Part shown: positions 1 to 5,971 of the stretch, piece after piece | How positions within the stretch are numbered: position 1 is the first letter of the stretch | Layout: every line of letters starts with the position of its first letter | Source of the DNA: Rubrobacteraceae bacterium | Lineage (GTDB): Bacteria > Actinomycetota > Rubrobacteria > Rubrobacterales > Rubrobacteraceae | Assembly: GCA_013698525.1 (NCBI GenBank) | Contig: JACCSM010000561.1 | Location: forward strand, 1-11,121 | Direction: 5' to 3' | DNA: 11,121 nucleotides | Program-made: the position numbers and the translations under genes | The notes under the pieces: generated by a model | Told to the model about the DNA's origin: nothing | The model's database searches: none | Seen by the model: the letters and a program-made list of their open reading frames with translations, nothing else

Positions 1-5
1 TCTAC

Positions 6-15
6 TCACCTCCTT
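6..15 (-). promoter_or_regulatory. Ribosome binding site of a minus-strand gene that starts outside the window
   Basis: Read on the minus strand this is AAGGAGGTGA, a full match to the anti-Shine-Dalgarno sequence. Only five bases remain before the window edge, which is normal spacing for a start codon just beyond position 1. A gene therefore very probably begins immediately to the left, reading away from the window. It lies about 80 bases downstream of the comB stop on the same strand, so the two could be co-transcribed. Nothing of its coding sequence is visible. Confidence 0.75.
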
Positions 16-74
16 CCCGTCGCGGATTGAGCGGAGCTTGTAACATTTGATCCGCCTTCGCTGACTCCAGGGTA

Positions 75-86
75 ATGGCGCGCCAT
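75..86. repeat. 12-base perfect palindrome between comB and the off-window gene
   Basis: ATGGCGCGCCAT is its own reverse complement. It lies just after the comB stop and upstream of the gene whose ribosome binding site is at the left edge. It could be a dimeric-repressor operator, but a GC-rich 12-mer palindrome can arise by chance and no second copy is seen. Confidence 0.3.
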
Positions 87-93
87 CCCCTTG

Positions 94-858
94 TCAAGAA
101 GAAATCTCGGCTTTTTGTGTTGGCCCCCGGGCCGAAGATTGGCGGGGCCACCCTGCTCCCGCAATCCACCCGACGAAGGCATCACCGACGAGGCGCGGCA
201 CGACGGGCACCGTGTCCTCGGCGAGGCAAAAGTCCAGGTCCCTCTCGTACCCGAGACGTTTCAGCCTCCGGGCCGCACTGTTGTTTCGCAGCGTCCTCAT
301 GGAGCGAAACAGATATCCCTCGACGACGCGGCCGGCCCGCCCGTCCAGTTCAGCTCCACGAGACCCTAACCGGTGGAGGATGGCTCCGGCGGCAGCCTCG
401 TCCTCGGAAGCGCGGCGGCCCTCCCAGCCGCACCCGACAACCACCACCTCGGCGTCGTCGTAGGCCCCGCCGGCCAGATCCTCGGCAAGGATGCCGGCGT
501 TGACGAAAGCGCCGGTCAGGATGGCCCCTGCGCCGCCGGCGGCCTCCACGATGCGGGTCCCGTTCGTGGTCGAGAGGGCGACCGTGGAGCCGGATGGTAT
601 CTCCGAACCCAGGATCTCCGTGGGCGAGTTGCCGAAGTCGAAGCCGGCCACCTTCGCGCTGCCCCGCTCCCCGATGCGGAAGTCCGTCGCAGCGGACGCG
701 GCCTCCTCGACGGACGCGACGGGCACTACCCTCGCACCCTTGGAGATGAGTACGGCTATAGTCGTGCTCGCCCTGAAAGCATCGACTACGACTACTAAAG
801 CACCGGCGCGGGCGGCGGCCCGCGCCCCGCTCTCCCCGCCAGCGTAGCGGGCGATCAC
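94..858 (-). CDS. comB: 2-phosphosulfolactate phosphatase family protein (ComB)
   Basis: A 254-residue protein of the ComB family. In methanogens these enzymes dephosphorylate 2-phosphosulfolactate to sulfolactate on the way to coenzyme M; many bacteria without coenzyme M also carry the family, where the role is unclear. Visible family motifs, in order: VDAFRASTT (residues 25-33), GERG (63-66) and GFDFGNSP (72-79), STTNGTR (96-102), GCGWEGR followed by an acidic SEDE stretch (142-154), and a late AEDTVPVVPRL (213-223). Length is normal for the family. The start is a GTG; there is no in-frame start upstream and only a weak GGA-type ribosome site. It is divergent from the aldo/keto reductase and shares a 143-base intergenic region with it. 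A cytoplasmic enzyme is expected, since no signal peptide is visible. Family is confident; physiological substrate is inference. Confidence 0.88.
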   Translation of the reverse strand: MIARYAGGESGARAAARAGALVVVVDAFRASTTIAVLISKGARVVPVASVEEAASAATDFRIGERGSAKVAGFDFGNSPTEILGSEIPSGSTVALSTTNGTRIVEAAGGAGAILTGAFVNAGILAEDLAGGAYDDAEVVVVGCGWEGRRASEDEAAAGAILHRLGSRGAELDGRAGRVVEGYLFRSMRTLRNNSAARRLKRLGYERDLDFCLAEDTVPVVPRLVGDAFVGWIAGAGWPRQSSARGPTQKAEISS

Positions 859-893
859 GACGCGAGATCCAGGGTCTTCTCCGACACTGCGCG

Positions 894-899
894 ATTATA
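894..899 (-). promoter_or_regulatory. Candidate -10 box of the comB promoter
   Basis: On the minus strand this is a perfect TATAAT, 35 bases upstream of the comB GTG, giving a predicted leader near 29 bases. No good -35 hexamer lies at 16-18 bases; a TTGACT (923-928) is present but 23 bases away, which is too far for a classical sigma-70 promoter. Confidence 0.45.
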
Positions 900-1001
900 G
901 ACCCGCACACAGATTGATAGAAAGTCAACAGCGTCCGAAGCTAGAATGTAGTAAATCATTGGAGGCAGATCCAAGATCCGAACACAAACAGGGAGCGGAA
1001 G

Positions 1002-1988
1002 ATGAAATATCGCACGCTGGGCGGCACCGATATAGCGGTCTCCGAGGTCGGCTTCGGGGTGTGGACGGTCTCGACCGGCTGGTGGGGAGAGGTGGACGAC
1101 GAGAGGTCCGTAAGGCTCCTCAGAGAAGCCCGCGAGCGGGGCATCAACTACTTCGATACCGCAGACACTTACGGCTCGGGCAAAGGAGAGACGCTACTTG
1201 CCGACGCCTTCGGACACATGCGCGACGAGGTGGTGATCTCGACCAAGATCGGCTACGATTTCTACAACCATACGGCCAGGCGAGGCCAGCAGGAGCGTCC
1301 TCAGGATTGGTCAGAAGAGTTTATCCGCTTCGCCCTGGAGCAGAGCCTGAAGAGGCTCGGCACCGAATACATAGACTTCCTCCAGCTACACAACACCAAG
1401 ATGGACGCCGTCGAGGACGACGGGCTCTTCGCCCTCATGGAAGCGTTCCGGAGCGAGGGTAAGATCAGGGCCTACGGCATCGCCCTCGGGCCCAAGATAG
1501 GGTGGCTCGAAGAAGGCGTCAGGGCGATGCGCGAGCGCAGGGTAGAAGGCGTGCAGATGATCTACAACCTCCTCGAACAGGACCCCGGACGAGGCCTGAT
1601 CGAGACGGCCCGCAAGGCGGGAACGTCCCTGGTCGTGCGCGTCCCCCACTCCTCAGGGATGCTCGAAGGCCACTACGACGAGAACACGACCTTCGCCAAG
1701 AACGACCATCGCCGCCACCGCCCGAAAGAGTGGCTCACGACTGGCCTCAAGAAGGTGGAGCAACTCTCCTTCCTTACCGAATCCGGCGAGCGCACCCTCG
1801 GTCAGGCCGCCCTCAAGTTCGTCCTCGCAGCCCCCGAAGTAGTCTCCACCCTCCCAAACTTCTACGGCAAGGAGCAGATAGAGGAGTTCGCCGCGGCACC
1901 TAACACCCCGGACCTGACGCCCGAAGAGCTCTCCCGCATCGCCGAACTCTACGAGAACGACTTCGGGTTGGAAAAGCAGTCAGCATGA
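1002..1988 (+). CDS. Aldo/keto reductase
   Basis: A 328-residue cytoplasmic NAD(P)H-dependent oxidoreductase of the aldo/keto reductase superfamily (TIM barrel). The catalytic tetrad is visible: Asp52 and Tyr57 in FDTADTYG, Lys82 in ISTKIG, and His130 in DFLQLHN. The N-terminal VSEVGFGVW strand and the GVQMIYNLLEQ segment are typical of the YhdN/YajO-like open-chain bacterial group. ATG start with GGGAG about six bases upstream. A TAGAAT at 942-947 is a possible -10 box, without a convincing -35. The stop codon lies inside a repeat cluster that separates this gene from hemQ. The substrate cannot be told from sequence. Neighbours do not form an obvious pathway with it, though it may be co-transcribed with hemQ 87 bases downstream. 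Confidence 0.93.
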   Translation: MKYRTLGGTDIAVSEVGFGVWTVSTGWWGEVDDERSVRLLREARERGINYFDTADTYGSGKGETLLADAFGHMRDEVVISTKIGYDFYNHTARRGQQERPQDWSEEFIRFALEQSLKRLGTEYIDFLQLHNTKMDAVEDDGLFALMEAFRSEGKIRAYGIALGPKIGWLEEGVRAMRERRVEGVQMIYNLLEQDPGRGLIETARKAGTSLVVRVPHSSGMLEGHYDENTTFAKNDHRRHRPKEWLTTGLKKVEQLSFLTESGERTLGQAALKFVLAAPEVVSTLPNFYGKEQIEEFAAAPNTPDLTPEELSRIAELYENDFGLEKQSA

Positions 1989-2053
1989 GAGCAAGTCAGC
2001 ATGTCAGCAAAAGAAAAAGCTGAAATGCTGACTGGCTGACTTGCTGAAATGCT
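1979..2053. repeat. CTGA-rich direct and inverted repeat cluster between the reductase and hemQ
   Basis: GTCAGCATG occurs at 1979-1987 and 1995-2003. GCTGAAATGCT occurs at 2019-2029 and 2043-2053. AGCAAGTCAGC (1990-2000) is perfectly complementary to 2035-2045, and 1994-2008 pairs with 2019-2033 at 14 of 15 positions, around an A-rich loop (2009-2018). Two competing hairpins are therefore possible. The cluster begins inside the last codons of the reductase and includes an ATG (2049) in frame with hemQ that is unlikely to be the real start. It could act as an mRNA-stabilising or attenuating structure, or be a dispersed simple-sequence repeat. Confidence 0.75.
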
Positions 2054-2075
2054 AAGACGAACGAAGGGAGTCGAA

Positions 2076-2798
2076 ATGACCGAGACGAGGCCTCGTCGGC
2101 AAGAGGCCAGCGAAGAGAAGCTTCCGGCCCAGTACATAAACTACGTGTTCTTCGTGTTGGATCCCATCTGGCGGCGCCTCCCCGATGAGGAGCGCGAGCG
2201 GGGAAAGCAGGAGTTCCTCAGAGCTACAGAGGCGCACTCTGGCGAGATGCTCTTGCGCACTTTCTCGCTCATGGGTCTGCGGGCAGACGCTGACTTCATG
2301 CTGTGGAGGATCGGCTACGACCTCGACGCCTTCGAGGGCATGACCGGCGCCCTCCTGAAGACGGGTCTCGGGAAGTACCTGCGCGTCTCCTACTCGTACT
2401 TTGCTCTAAGCAGGCGCTCCATCTACGTGGGGGAGCACACGCCGGGCTTCGAGAACCGCACGTACATCGTCCCAGGAGAAGGCGAGTACCTCTTCGTCTA
2501 TCCTTTCGTCAAGACGCGGGCTTGGTATGGGTTGCCCATCGAAGAGCGCCAGCGCATGATGAACGAGCACATGCAGATCGGACGCAGACACTACCCCGTA
2601 AAGAACAACACTGGCTACTGCTTCGGGATAGACGACTACGAGTTCATCCTCTCCTTCGAGGCAGAATCCCCCGAGAAGTTCCAAGACCTGATGATGGAGC
2701 TGAGGGAGAGTGAAGCAAGCTCCTATACCGAGCTGGATACCCCGATCTTCACCTGCCGTCGTCGTACCCTGCCGGAGATTTTGGAGACTTTGGGATAA
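2076..2798 (+). CDS. hemQ: Coproheme decarboxylase HemQ (chlorite dismutase superfamily)
   Basis: A 240-residue protein of the chlorite dismutase-like superfamily, most likely the peroxide-dependent coproheme decarboxylase that ends the coproporphyrin-dependent heme pathway. The start at 2076 has AAGGGAG five bases upstream; the ATG at 2049 sits in a repeat and has no ribosome site. Aligning by eye to a Cld family sequence recalled from memory, TRAWYGLPIEER (147-158) places Tyr151 at the HemQ radical-forming tyrosine, NEHM gives the proximal heme ligand His165, and the distal position that is Arg in true chlorite dismutases is Asn177 (VKNNTGYCFGIDD). Loss of that Arg argues against chlorite dismutation. 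The N-terminal INYVFFVLDPIWRRLP and the C-terminal YTELDTPIFTCR are typical of this subgroup. No other heme genes are in the window. Confidence 0.88.
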   Translation: MTETRPRRQEASEEKLPAQYINYVFFVLDPIWRRLPDEERERGKQEFLRATEAHSGEMLLRTFSLMGLRADADFMLWRIGYDLDAFEGMTGALLKTGLGKYLRVSYSYFALSRRSIYVGEHTPGFENRTYIVPGEGEYLFVYPFVKTRAWYGLPIEERQRMMNEHMQIGRRHYPVKNNTGYCFGIDDYEFILSFEAESPEKFQDLMMELRESEASSYTELDTPIFTCRRRTLPEILETLG

Positions 2799-2837
2799 TT
2801 AGCGCTCTCGCTATAGAATCGCAACACCAGATTCAGG

Positions 2838-2843
2838 TATAAT
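2838..2843 (+). promoter_or_regulatory. Possible distal -10 box upstream of cysM
   Basis: A perfect TATAAT 40 bases after the hemQ stop and 123 bases before cysM. No good -35 element at the expected distance and no extended TGn. If active, the transcript would carry a leader of about 115 bases that includes the hairpin at 2863-2897. Confidence 0.3.
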
Positions 2844-2862
2844 CTTGAGCAACGCACCAACC

Positions 2863-2897
2863 ATAGCCGGGAGGCTCCTATCTCGCCTCTCGGCTAT
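2863..2897 (+). other. 13-base-pair hairpin in the hemQ-cysM intergenic region
   Basis: ATAGCCGGGAGGC (2863-2875) pairs with GCCTCTCGGCTAT (2885-2897) over 13 pairs with one G-U, around a nine-base loop. There is no T-run after it, so it is not a standard intrinsic terminator. It may end the hemQ transcript weakly, or be a control structure in a long cysM leader. I could not match the region to the SAM, T-box or other riboswitch classes. Confidence 0.55.
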
Positions 2898-2928
2898 TAC
2901 GCTGGTCAGGTATCTCACCTCTCTTCTC

Positions 2929-2956
2929 TGGACGCTGAACCTCCACCCTGTATAAT
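2929..2956 (+). promoter_or_regulatory. Promoter of the cysM operon, near-leaderless
   Basis: TGGACG (2929-2934, four of six matches to TTGACA), a 16-base spacer, then a perfect TATAAT at 2951-2956. The cysM ATG follows only 10 bases later with no Shine-Dalgarno sequence, so the expected leader is about 3-5 bases. This suggests leaderless or near-leaderless translation, which is common in actinomycetes. Confidence 0.6.
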
Positions 2957-2966
2957 CAATCCCGAC

Positions 2967-3890
2967 ATGATTACTCGGATTAACGAGCGGACGGGGACGA
3001 ACGTGACGGAGCTGGTCGGCGGCACGCCGCTGCTGGAGTTACCGAGCATCTCGGCCGAGGTCCCCGGCGTCGAAATCCTAGGCAAGGCGGAGTGGTACAA
3101 CCCTGGCGGTTCGGTCAAGGACCGGCCTGCGCTGTGGATGATCCGGGACGGCGAGAAGACGGGCTCTCTGACGCCCGAGAAGACCATTCTCGACGCGACG
3201 AGCGGAAACACGGGGATAGCGTACGCCTGGATCGGGGCGGCACTCGGCTACAGGGTGAAGCTGTGTATGCCTAAGAACGCCAGCGAGGAGCGAAAGAAGA
3301 TCCTGAGCGCCTACGGCGTTGACTTCGTCCTGACCGACCCCGGCGATGGCTCGGACGGGGCCATCCGTGAGGCGCGGAGGCTCTACGCCGAGGACCCCGA
3401 GATCTACTTCTACCCTGACCAGTACTCCAACCCGGCCAACCCGCGCTCGCACTACGAGTCGACGGCGCCCGAGATCTGGGAGCAGACGAACGGCGAGGTC
3501 ACGCACTTCGTCACCGGACTCGGCACGAGCGGCACCTTCGTCGGTACGGCGACGCGCCTCAAGGAGTACGACCCTGGGATAGAGGCCATCTCCTTCGAAC
3601 CCGACTCGGCCTTCCACGGCCTCGAAGGCATGAAGCACATGGAGAGCGCCATCGTGCCCTCCATCTACGACCCGACCATCGCCGACCAGAATCGGGCGGC
3701 GAGGACCGAGGACGCCTATGAGATGGTCAAGCGGGTCGCGCGCGAGGATGGAATCCTCATCGGCATCTCGGCCGGCGCTGCGGTCGCGACGGCTCTCGAG
3801 GTTGCCAGGGAAATAGAGTCGGGAACGATCGTCACCATCCTGTGCGACGGGGCCGACAAGTACCTCTCAGAGAGCTTCTGGGAGCAGTAG
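2967..3890 (+). CDS. cysM: Cysteine synthase, CysM type (probably CysO- and O-phosphoserine-dependent)
   Basis: A 307-residue PLP-dependent enzyme of the cysteine synthase family. Lys51 in NPGGSVKDRPA is the Schiff-base lysine, TSGNTG (78-83) the substrate loop, GLGTSGT (184-190) the PLP phosphate loop, and ISAGAA a C-terminal motif. QYSNPANPRSHY (152-163) and KDRPALWMI resemble Mycobacterium tuberculosis CysM more than CysK. Aligned from memory, the position of the mycobacterial O-phosphoserine-contacting Arg220 is Lys223 here (GMKHM), still basic, and the CysK-type GPHKIQGIG segment is absent. The following mec, cysO and moeZ genes strongly support sulfide transfer from a CysO thiocarboxylate rather than from free sulfide. 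ATG start close behind a TATAAT; a GTG at 3003 is an alternative but would leave a very short N-terminus. First gene of the operon, one base before mec. Confidence 0.9.
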   Translation: MITRINERTGTNVTELVGGTPLLELPSISAEVPGVEILGKAEWYNPGGSVKDRPALWMIRDGEKTGSLTPEKTILDATSGNTGIAYAWIGAALGYRVKLCMPKNASEERKKILSAYGVDFVLTDPGDGSDGAIREARRLYAEDPEIYFYPDQYSNPANPRSHYESTAPEIWEQTNGEVTHFVTGLGTSGTFVGTATRLKEYDPGIEAISFEPDSAFHGLEGMKHMESAIVPSIYDPTIADQNRAARTEDAYEMVKRVAREDGILIGISAGAAVATALEVAREIESGTIVTILCDGADKYLSESFWEQ

Positions 3891-3891
3891 G

Positions 3892-4311
3892 TTGCCGCTC
3901 AAGATAGGCGCCGGGGATTTGGGCCGGATCCACGACCATGCAAGAGATGCGTACCCCGAGGAGTGTGCCGGCGCGCTGGTCGGGATAGATAACGGCGGCA
4001 TCAAGGTCGTCGTAGACGTGTGGCGGGCCGAGAACACGCACGAGGAGGAGCGCATCCGCCGCTTTCTCATAGAGCCGCTCGAGGTAAAGAAGTTCGAGGA
4101 GCAGGCCGAAGAGAAAGACATGGGGCTGCTCGGCTTCTACCATTCACACCCCGACCATCCGGCTGAGCCTTCCGAGTACGACCGCGAGCACGCCTGGCCT
4201 GGCTACTCCTACGTGATAGCCTCGCTGGGCGCAGAGAACGTAGAAGACATGCGCTCGTGGACCCTCAGAGACGACCGCTCGGGTTACGACGAAGAGCCAA
4301 TCGTAGGATAA
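3892..4311 (+). CDS. mec: Mec: JAMM/MPN zinc metallopeptidase acting on the CysO sulfur carrier
   Basis: A 139-residue single-domain JAMM (M67) protease. The signature is complete: Glu24 in PEECAGALVG as general base, then HSHPDHPAEPSEYD supplying zinc ligands His84, His86 and Asp97, plus Ser94. In M. tuberculosis the homologue (Rv1334) hydrolyses the CysO-cysteine isopeptide/amide to release free cysteine; related enzymes also trim C-terminal residues from sulfur-carrier proteins. Both jobs fit here, because the adjacent CysO has three residues after its Gly-Gly. The start is a TTG one base after the cysM stop, with GGGAG inside the end of cysM acting as ribosome site, so translation is likely coupled. 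Cytoplasmic; no signal peptide. The family call is clear; the exact substrate is inferred from context. Confidence 0.9.
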   Translation: MPLKIGAGDLGRIHDHARDAYPEECAGALVGIDNGGIKVVVDVWRAENTHEEERIRRFLIEPLEVKKFEEQAEEKDMGLLGFYHSHPDHPAEPSEYDREHAWPGYSYVIASLGAENVEDMRSWTLRDDRSGYDEEPIVG

Positions 4312-4323
4312 GGAGACTAAGAT

Positions 4324-4605
4324 ATGCCCAAGGTCAAGATCCCAAGCCCTCTCAGACAGTACACCGGCGGTAACCCCGAGGTCGACGTCGGCGGCGCCAC
4401 GGCGGGCGAGGCCCTCGGGAACCTCGCCTCAGAGCACCCCGACCTCAGGCAGCACCTGTATACGGGTGACGGCAAGCTGCGCTCGTTCGTCAACGTCTAC
4501 AAAGGCGACGAGGACATCCGATACCTCGAAGGACAGGACACCGAGGTAGCGGATGGCGATGAGATCTCCATAATCCCCTCCATCGCCGGAGGACGATGTA
4601 AGTAG
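4324..4605 (+). CDS. cysO: CysO-like MoaD/ThiS-family sulfur-carrier protein with a Gly-Gly-Arg-Cys-Lys tail
   Basis: A 93-residue ubiquitin-fold (beta-grasp) sulfur carrier. It matches the CysO group over IPSPLRQYTGG at the N-terminus, FVNVYKGDEDIRYLEG in the middle (compare FVNIYVNDEDVRF of M. tuberculosis CysO, from memory) and IIPSIAGG near the end. Carriers of this type work through a C-terminal Gly-Gly, adenylated and converted to a thiocarboxylate by an E1-like enzyme. Here Gly-Gly is followed by Arg-Cys-Lys before the TAG stop, so the newly made protein cannot be adenylated until these residues are removed; Mec is the natural candidate. AAGGAGA precedes the ATG by about eight bases. 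It sits 12 bases after mec and 50 before moeZ. A frameshift or base change near the end is possible but no evidence favours it. Confidence 0.88.
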   Translation: MPKVKIPSPLRQYTGGNPEVDVGGATAGEALGNLASEHPDLRQHLYTGDGKLRSFVNVYKGDEDIRYLEGQDTEVADGDEISIIPSIAGGRCK

Positions 4606-4655
4606 TTTTCAGCGGGTCGTTTTTTCCACTTTTTCGAAGAAGAGGTTTTTCAGAG

Positions 4656-5840
4656 ATGCAGACAAGACAGCCTCTAGTAGAGTCGCCCAACGGAGCGATC
4701 GAGTTGAGCAACGAGGAGATCGCACGCTACAGCAGGCACCTGATCATGCCCGAGGTCGCCCTCGAAGGGCAGAAACAGCTCAAGGCCGCTAAGGTACTCA
4801 CGGTAGGCACGGGCGGACTGGGGAGCCCACTCGCCCTCTACCTGGCCGCGGCCGGGGTTGGGACCATCGGGATCGTTGACTTCGATGTGGTCGACGAGTC
4901 CAACTTGCAACGCCAGATCATCCACGGCACCTCGGATGTCGGGCGTCCCAAGGTCCAGAGCGCCTACGACAGGATCAAGGACATAAACCCCAACGTCAAG
5001 GTCAGGGTTCACGAAGTGGCGCTCACCAGCGAGAACGCCCTGGAGATCTTCGAGGACTACGACGTGATCGTCGACGGCACGGACAACTTCCCGACCCGTT
5101 ACCTGGTGAACGACGCGTGCGTACTACTGAACAAGCCAAACGTGTACGGTTCGATCTTCCGCTTCGATGGCCAGGCGAGCGTCTTCTACGCCGAGGAAGG
5201 CCCGTGCTACCGCTGCCTCTACCCCGAGCCGCCCCCTCCCGGCCTCGTCCCTAGCTGCGCCGAGGGTGGAGTGCTCGGCATCCTGCCAGGCGCCATCGGC
5301 ACCATCCAGGCTACCGAGACGGTCAAGCTCATACTCGGGATCGGCGAGCCGCTCGTCGGACGGCTCCTCCTCTACGACGCGCTGAACATGCGCTTTCGCG
5401 AGATGAAACTCCGCAAGGACCCTGACTGCCCTGTCTGCGGCGAGAACCCGACCGTCACCGAGCTCATCGACTACCAGGAGTTCTGCGGTATTCCCCAGGC
5501 GAACGCAGCCGAGCATGAGAACGGCGTGCCCGAGATCACGGTCGGAGAGCTCAAGACCAGACTCGATAAGGGCGAGGACATCAACGTGCTCGACGTGCGC
5601 GAGCCGCACGAGTACGAGGTCGCCAACATCGGCGTGAAGCTAATACCCCTTGGCGAGCTTCCGCAGCGCCTGATCGAGCTGGATCAGGACGAGTACTTCG
5701 TCGTTCACTGCAAGACCGGTGGCCGCAGCGCGAAGGCCGTCAAGCTCCTGCAAGGCGCGGGCTTCGAGAACGTCTACAACGTCAAGGGCGGCATTACCGC
5801 CTGGAGCGAGGAGATAGACTCGAGCGTGCCGAAGTATTAG
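4656..5840 (+). CDS. moeZ: MoeZ: ThiF/MoeB-like adenylyltransferase fused to a rhodanese sulfurtransferase
   Basis: A 394-residue two-domain protein. The N-terminal E1-like domain (about 20-280) has ARYSRHLIMPEV (23-34), the ATP loop GTGGLGS (51-57), NLQRQ (83-87), GTDN (141-144), a zinc site Cys184/Cys187 plus Cys258/Cys261, and Cys201 in a PSCAEGG crossover motif. The C-terminal rhodanese domain (about 290-390) has VLDVREPHEY and the active loop HCKTGGRS with Cys352. It would adenylate the CysO C-terminal glycine and transfer persulfide sulfur to form the thiocarboxylate; in mycobacteria MoeZ also serves MoaD in molybdopterin synthesis. In M. tuberculosis moeZ lies away from cysM/cysO/mec, whereas here it is in the same cluster. 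AAGAGG lies ten bases before the ATG. Length is normal for MoeZ. Confidence 0.93.
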   Translation: MQTRQPLVESPNGAIELSNEEIARYSRHLIMPEVALEGQKQLKAAKVLTVGTGGLGSPLALYLAAAGVGTIGIVDFDVVDESNLQRQIIHGTSDVGRPKVQSAYDRIKDINPNVKVRVHEVALTSENALEIFEDYDVIVDGTDNFPTRYLVNDACVLLNKPNVYGSIFRFDGQASVFYAEEGPCYRCLYPEPPPPGLVPSCAEGGVLGILPGAIGTIQATETVKLILGIGEPLVGRLLLYDALNMRFREMKLRKDPDCPVCGENPTVTELIDYQEFCGIPQANAAEHENGVPEITVGELKTRLDKGEDINVLDVREPHEYEVANIGVKLIPLGELPQRLIELDQDEYFVVHCKTGGRSAKAVKLLQGAGFENVYNVKGGITAWSEEIDSSVPKY

Positions 5841-5845
5841 AAAGG

Positions 5846-5873
5846 CTTCGGGCTACAGGTTTCGGGCATCAGG
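5846..5873. repeat. Imperfect 14-base tandem repeat after moeZ
   Basis: CTTCGGGCTACAGG (5846-5859) is followed directly by TTTCGGGCATCAGG (5860-5873), matching at 11 of 14 positions. It lies six bases past the moeZ stop and before the hairpin. It resembles low-complexity intergenic repeats rather than a coding tail. Confidence 0.5.
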
Positions 5874-5882
5874 TCTTATGGC

Positions 5883-5907
5883 GGGGTCGCACAAAGCGAC
5901 CCCATTT
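5883..5907 (+). terminator. Hairpin terminator of the cysM-mec-cysO-moeZ operon
   Basis: GGGGTCGC (5883-5890) and GCGACCCC (5896-5903) form a perfect eight-pair GC-rich stem with an ACAAA loop. An interrupted T-rich stretch (ATTTCTC, then TAGTTCT) follows. It is 42 bases after the moeZ stop and upstream of the next promoter-like box. The T-tract is weak, so efficiency is uncertain. Confidence 0.6.
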
Positions 5908-5936
5908 CTCTAGTTCTGGATTTCCCCGGGCACAGG

Positions 5937-5942
5937 TATACT
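5937..5942 (+). promoter_or_regulatory. Candidate -10 box for the Uma2-family gene
   Basis: TATACT (five of six matches to TATAAT) 29 bases before the ATG of the next gene and downstream of the operon hairpin. The best -35 at 17 bases is a poor TTCTGG (5914-5919). Confidence 0.35.
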
Positions 5943-5971
5943 GGTGGTGTGAGTTCTTCCTGGAGGCCGGT

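Noticed and set aside
2049..2075. Upstream ATG as the hemQ start
   Set aside because: It lies inside the repeat cluster, has no Shine-Dalgarno sequence, and adds nine non-conserved residues; the ATG at 2076 has AAGGGAG at good spacing.
2076..2798. True chlorite dismutase
   Set aside because: The distal Arg needed for chlorite chemistry is replaced by Asn, and the catalytic Tyr of HemQ is present.
2838..2966. T-box or SAM riboswitch before cysM
   Set aside because: No T-box consensus, specifier stem or SAM-type core could be found, and the hairpin lacks a T-run terminator.
4606..4655. Intrinsic terminator between cysO and moeZ
   Set aside because: There are two T-runs but no GC-rich stem before them; only a weak AT-rich near-palindrome around TTCGAA.
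5124..5609. Minus-strand 161-codon frame inside moeZ
   Set aside because: Shadow of the MoeZ coding frame, which has all expected domains and motifs.
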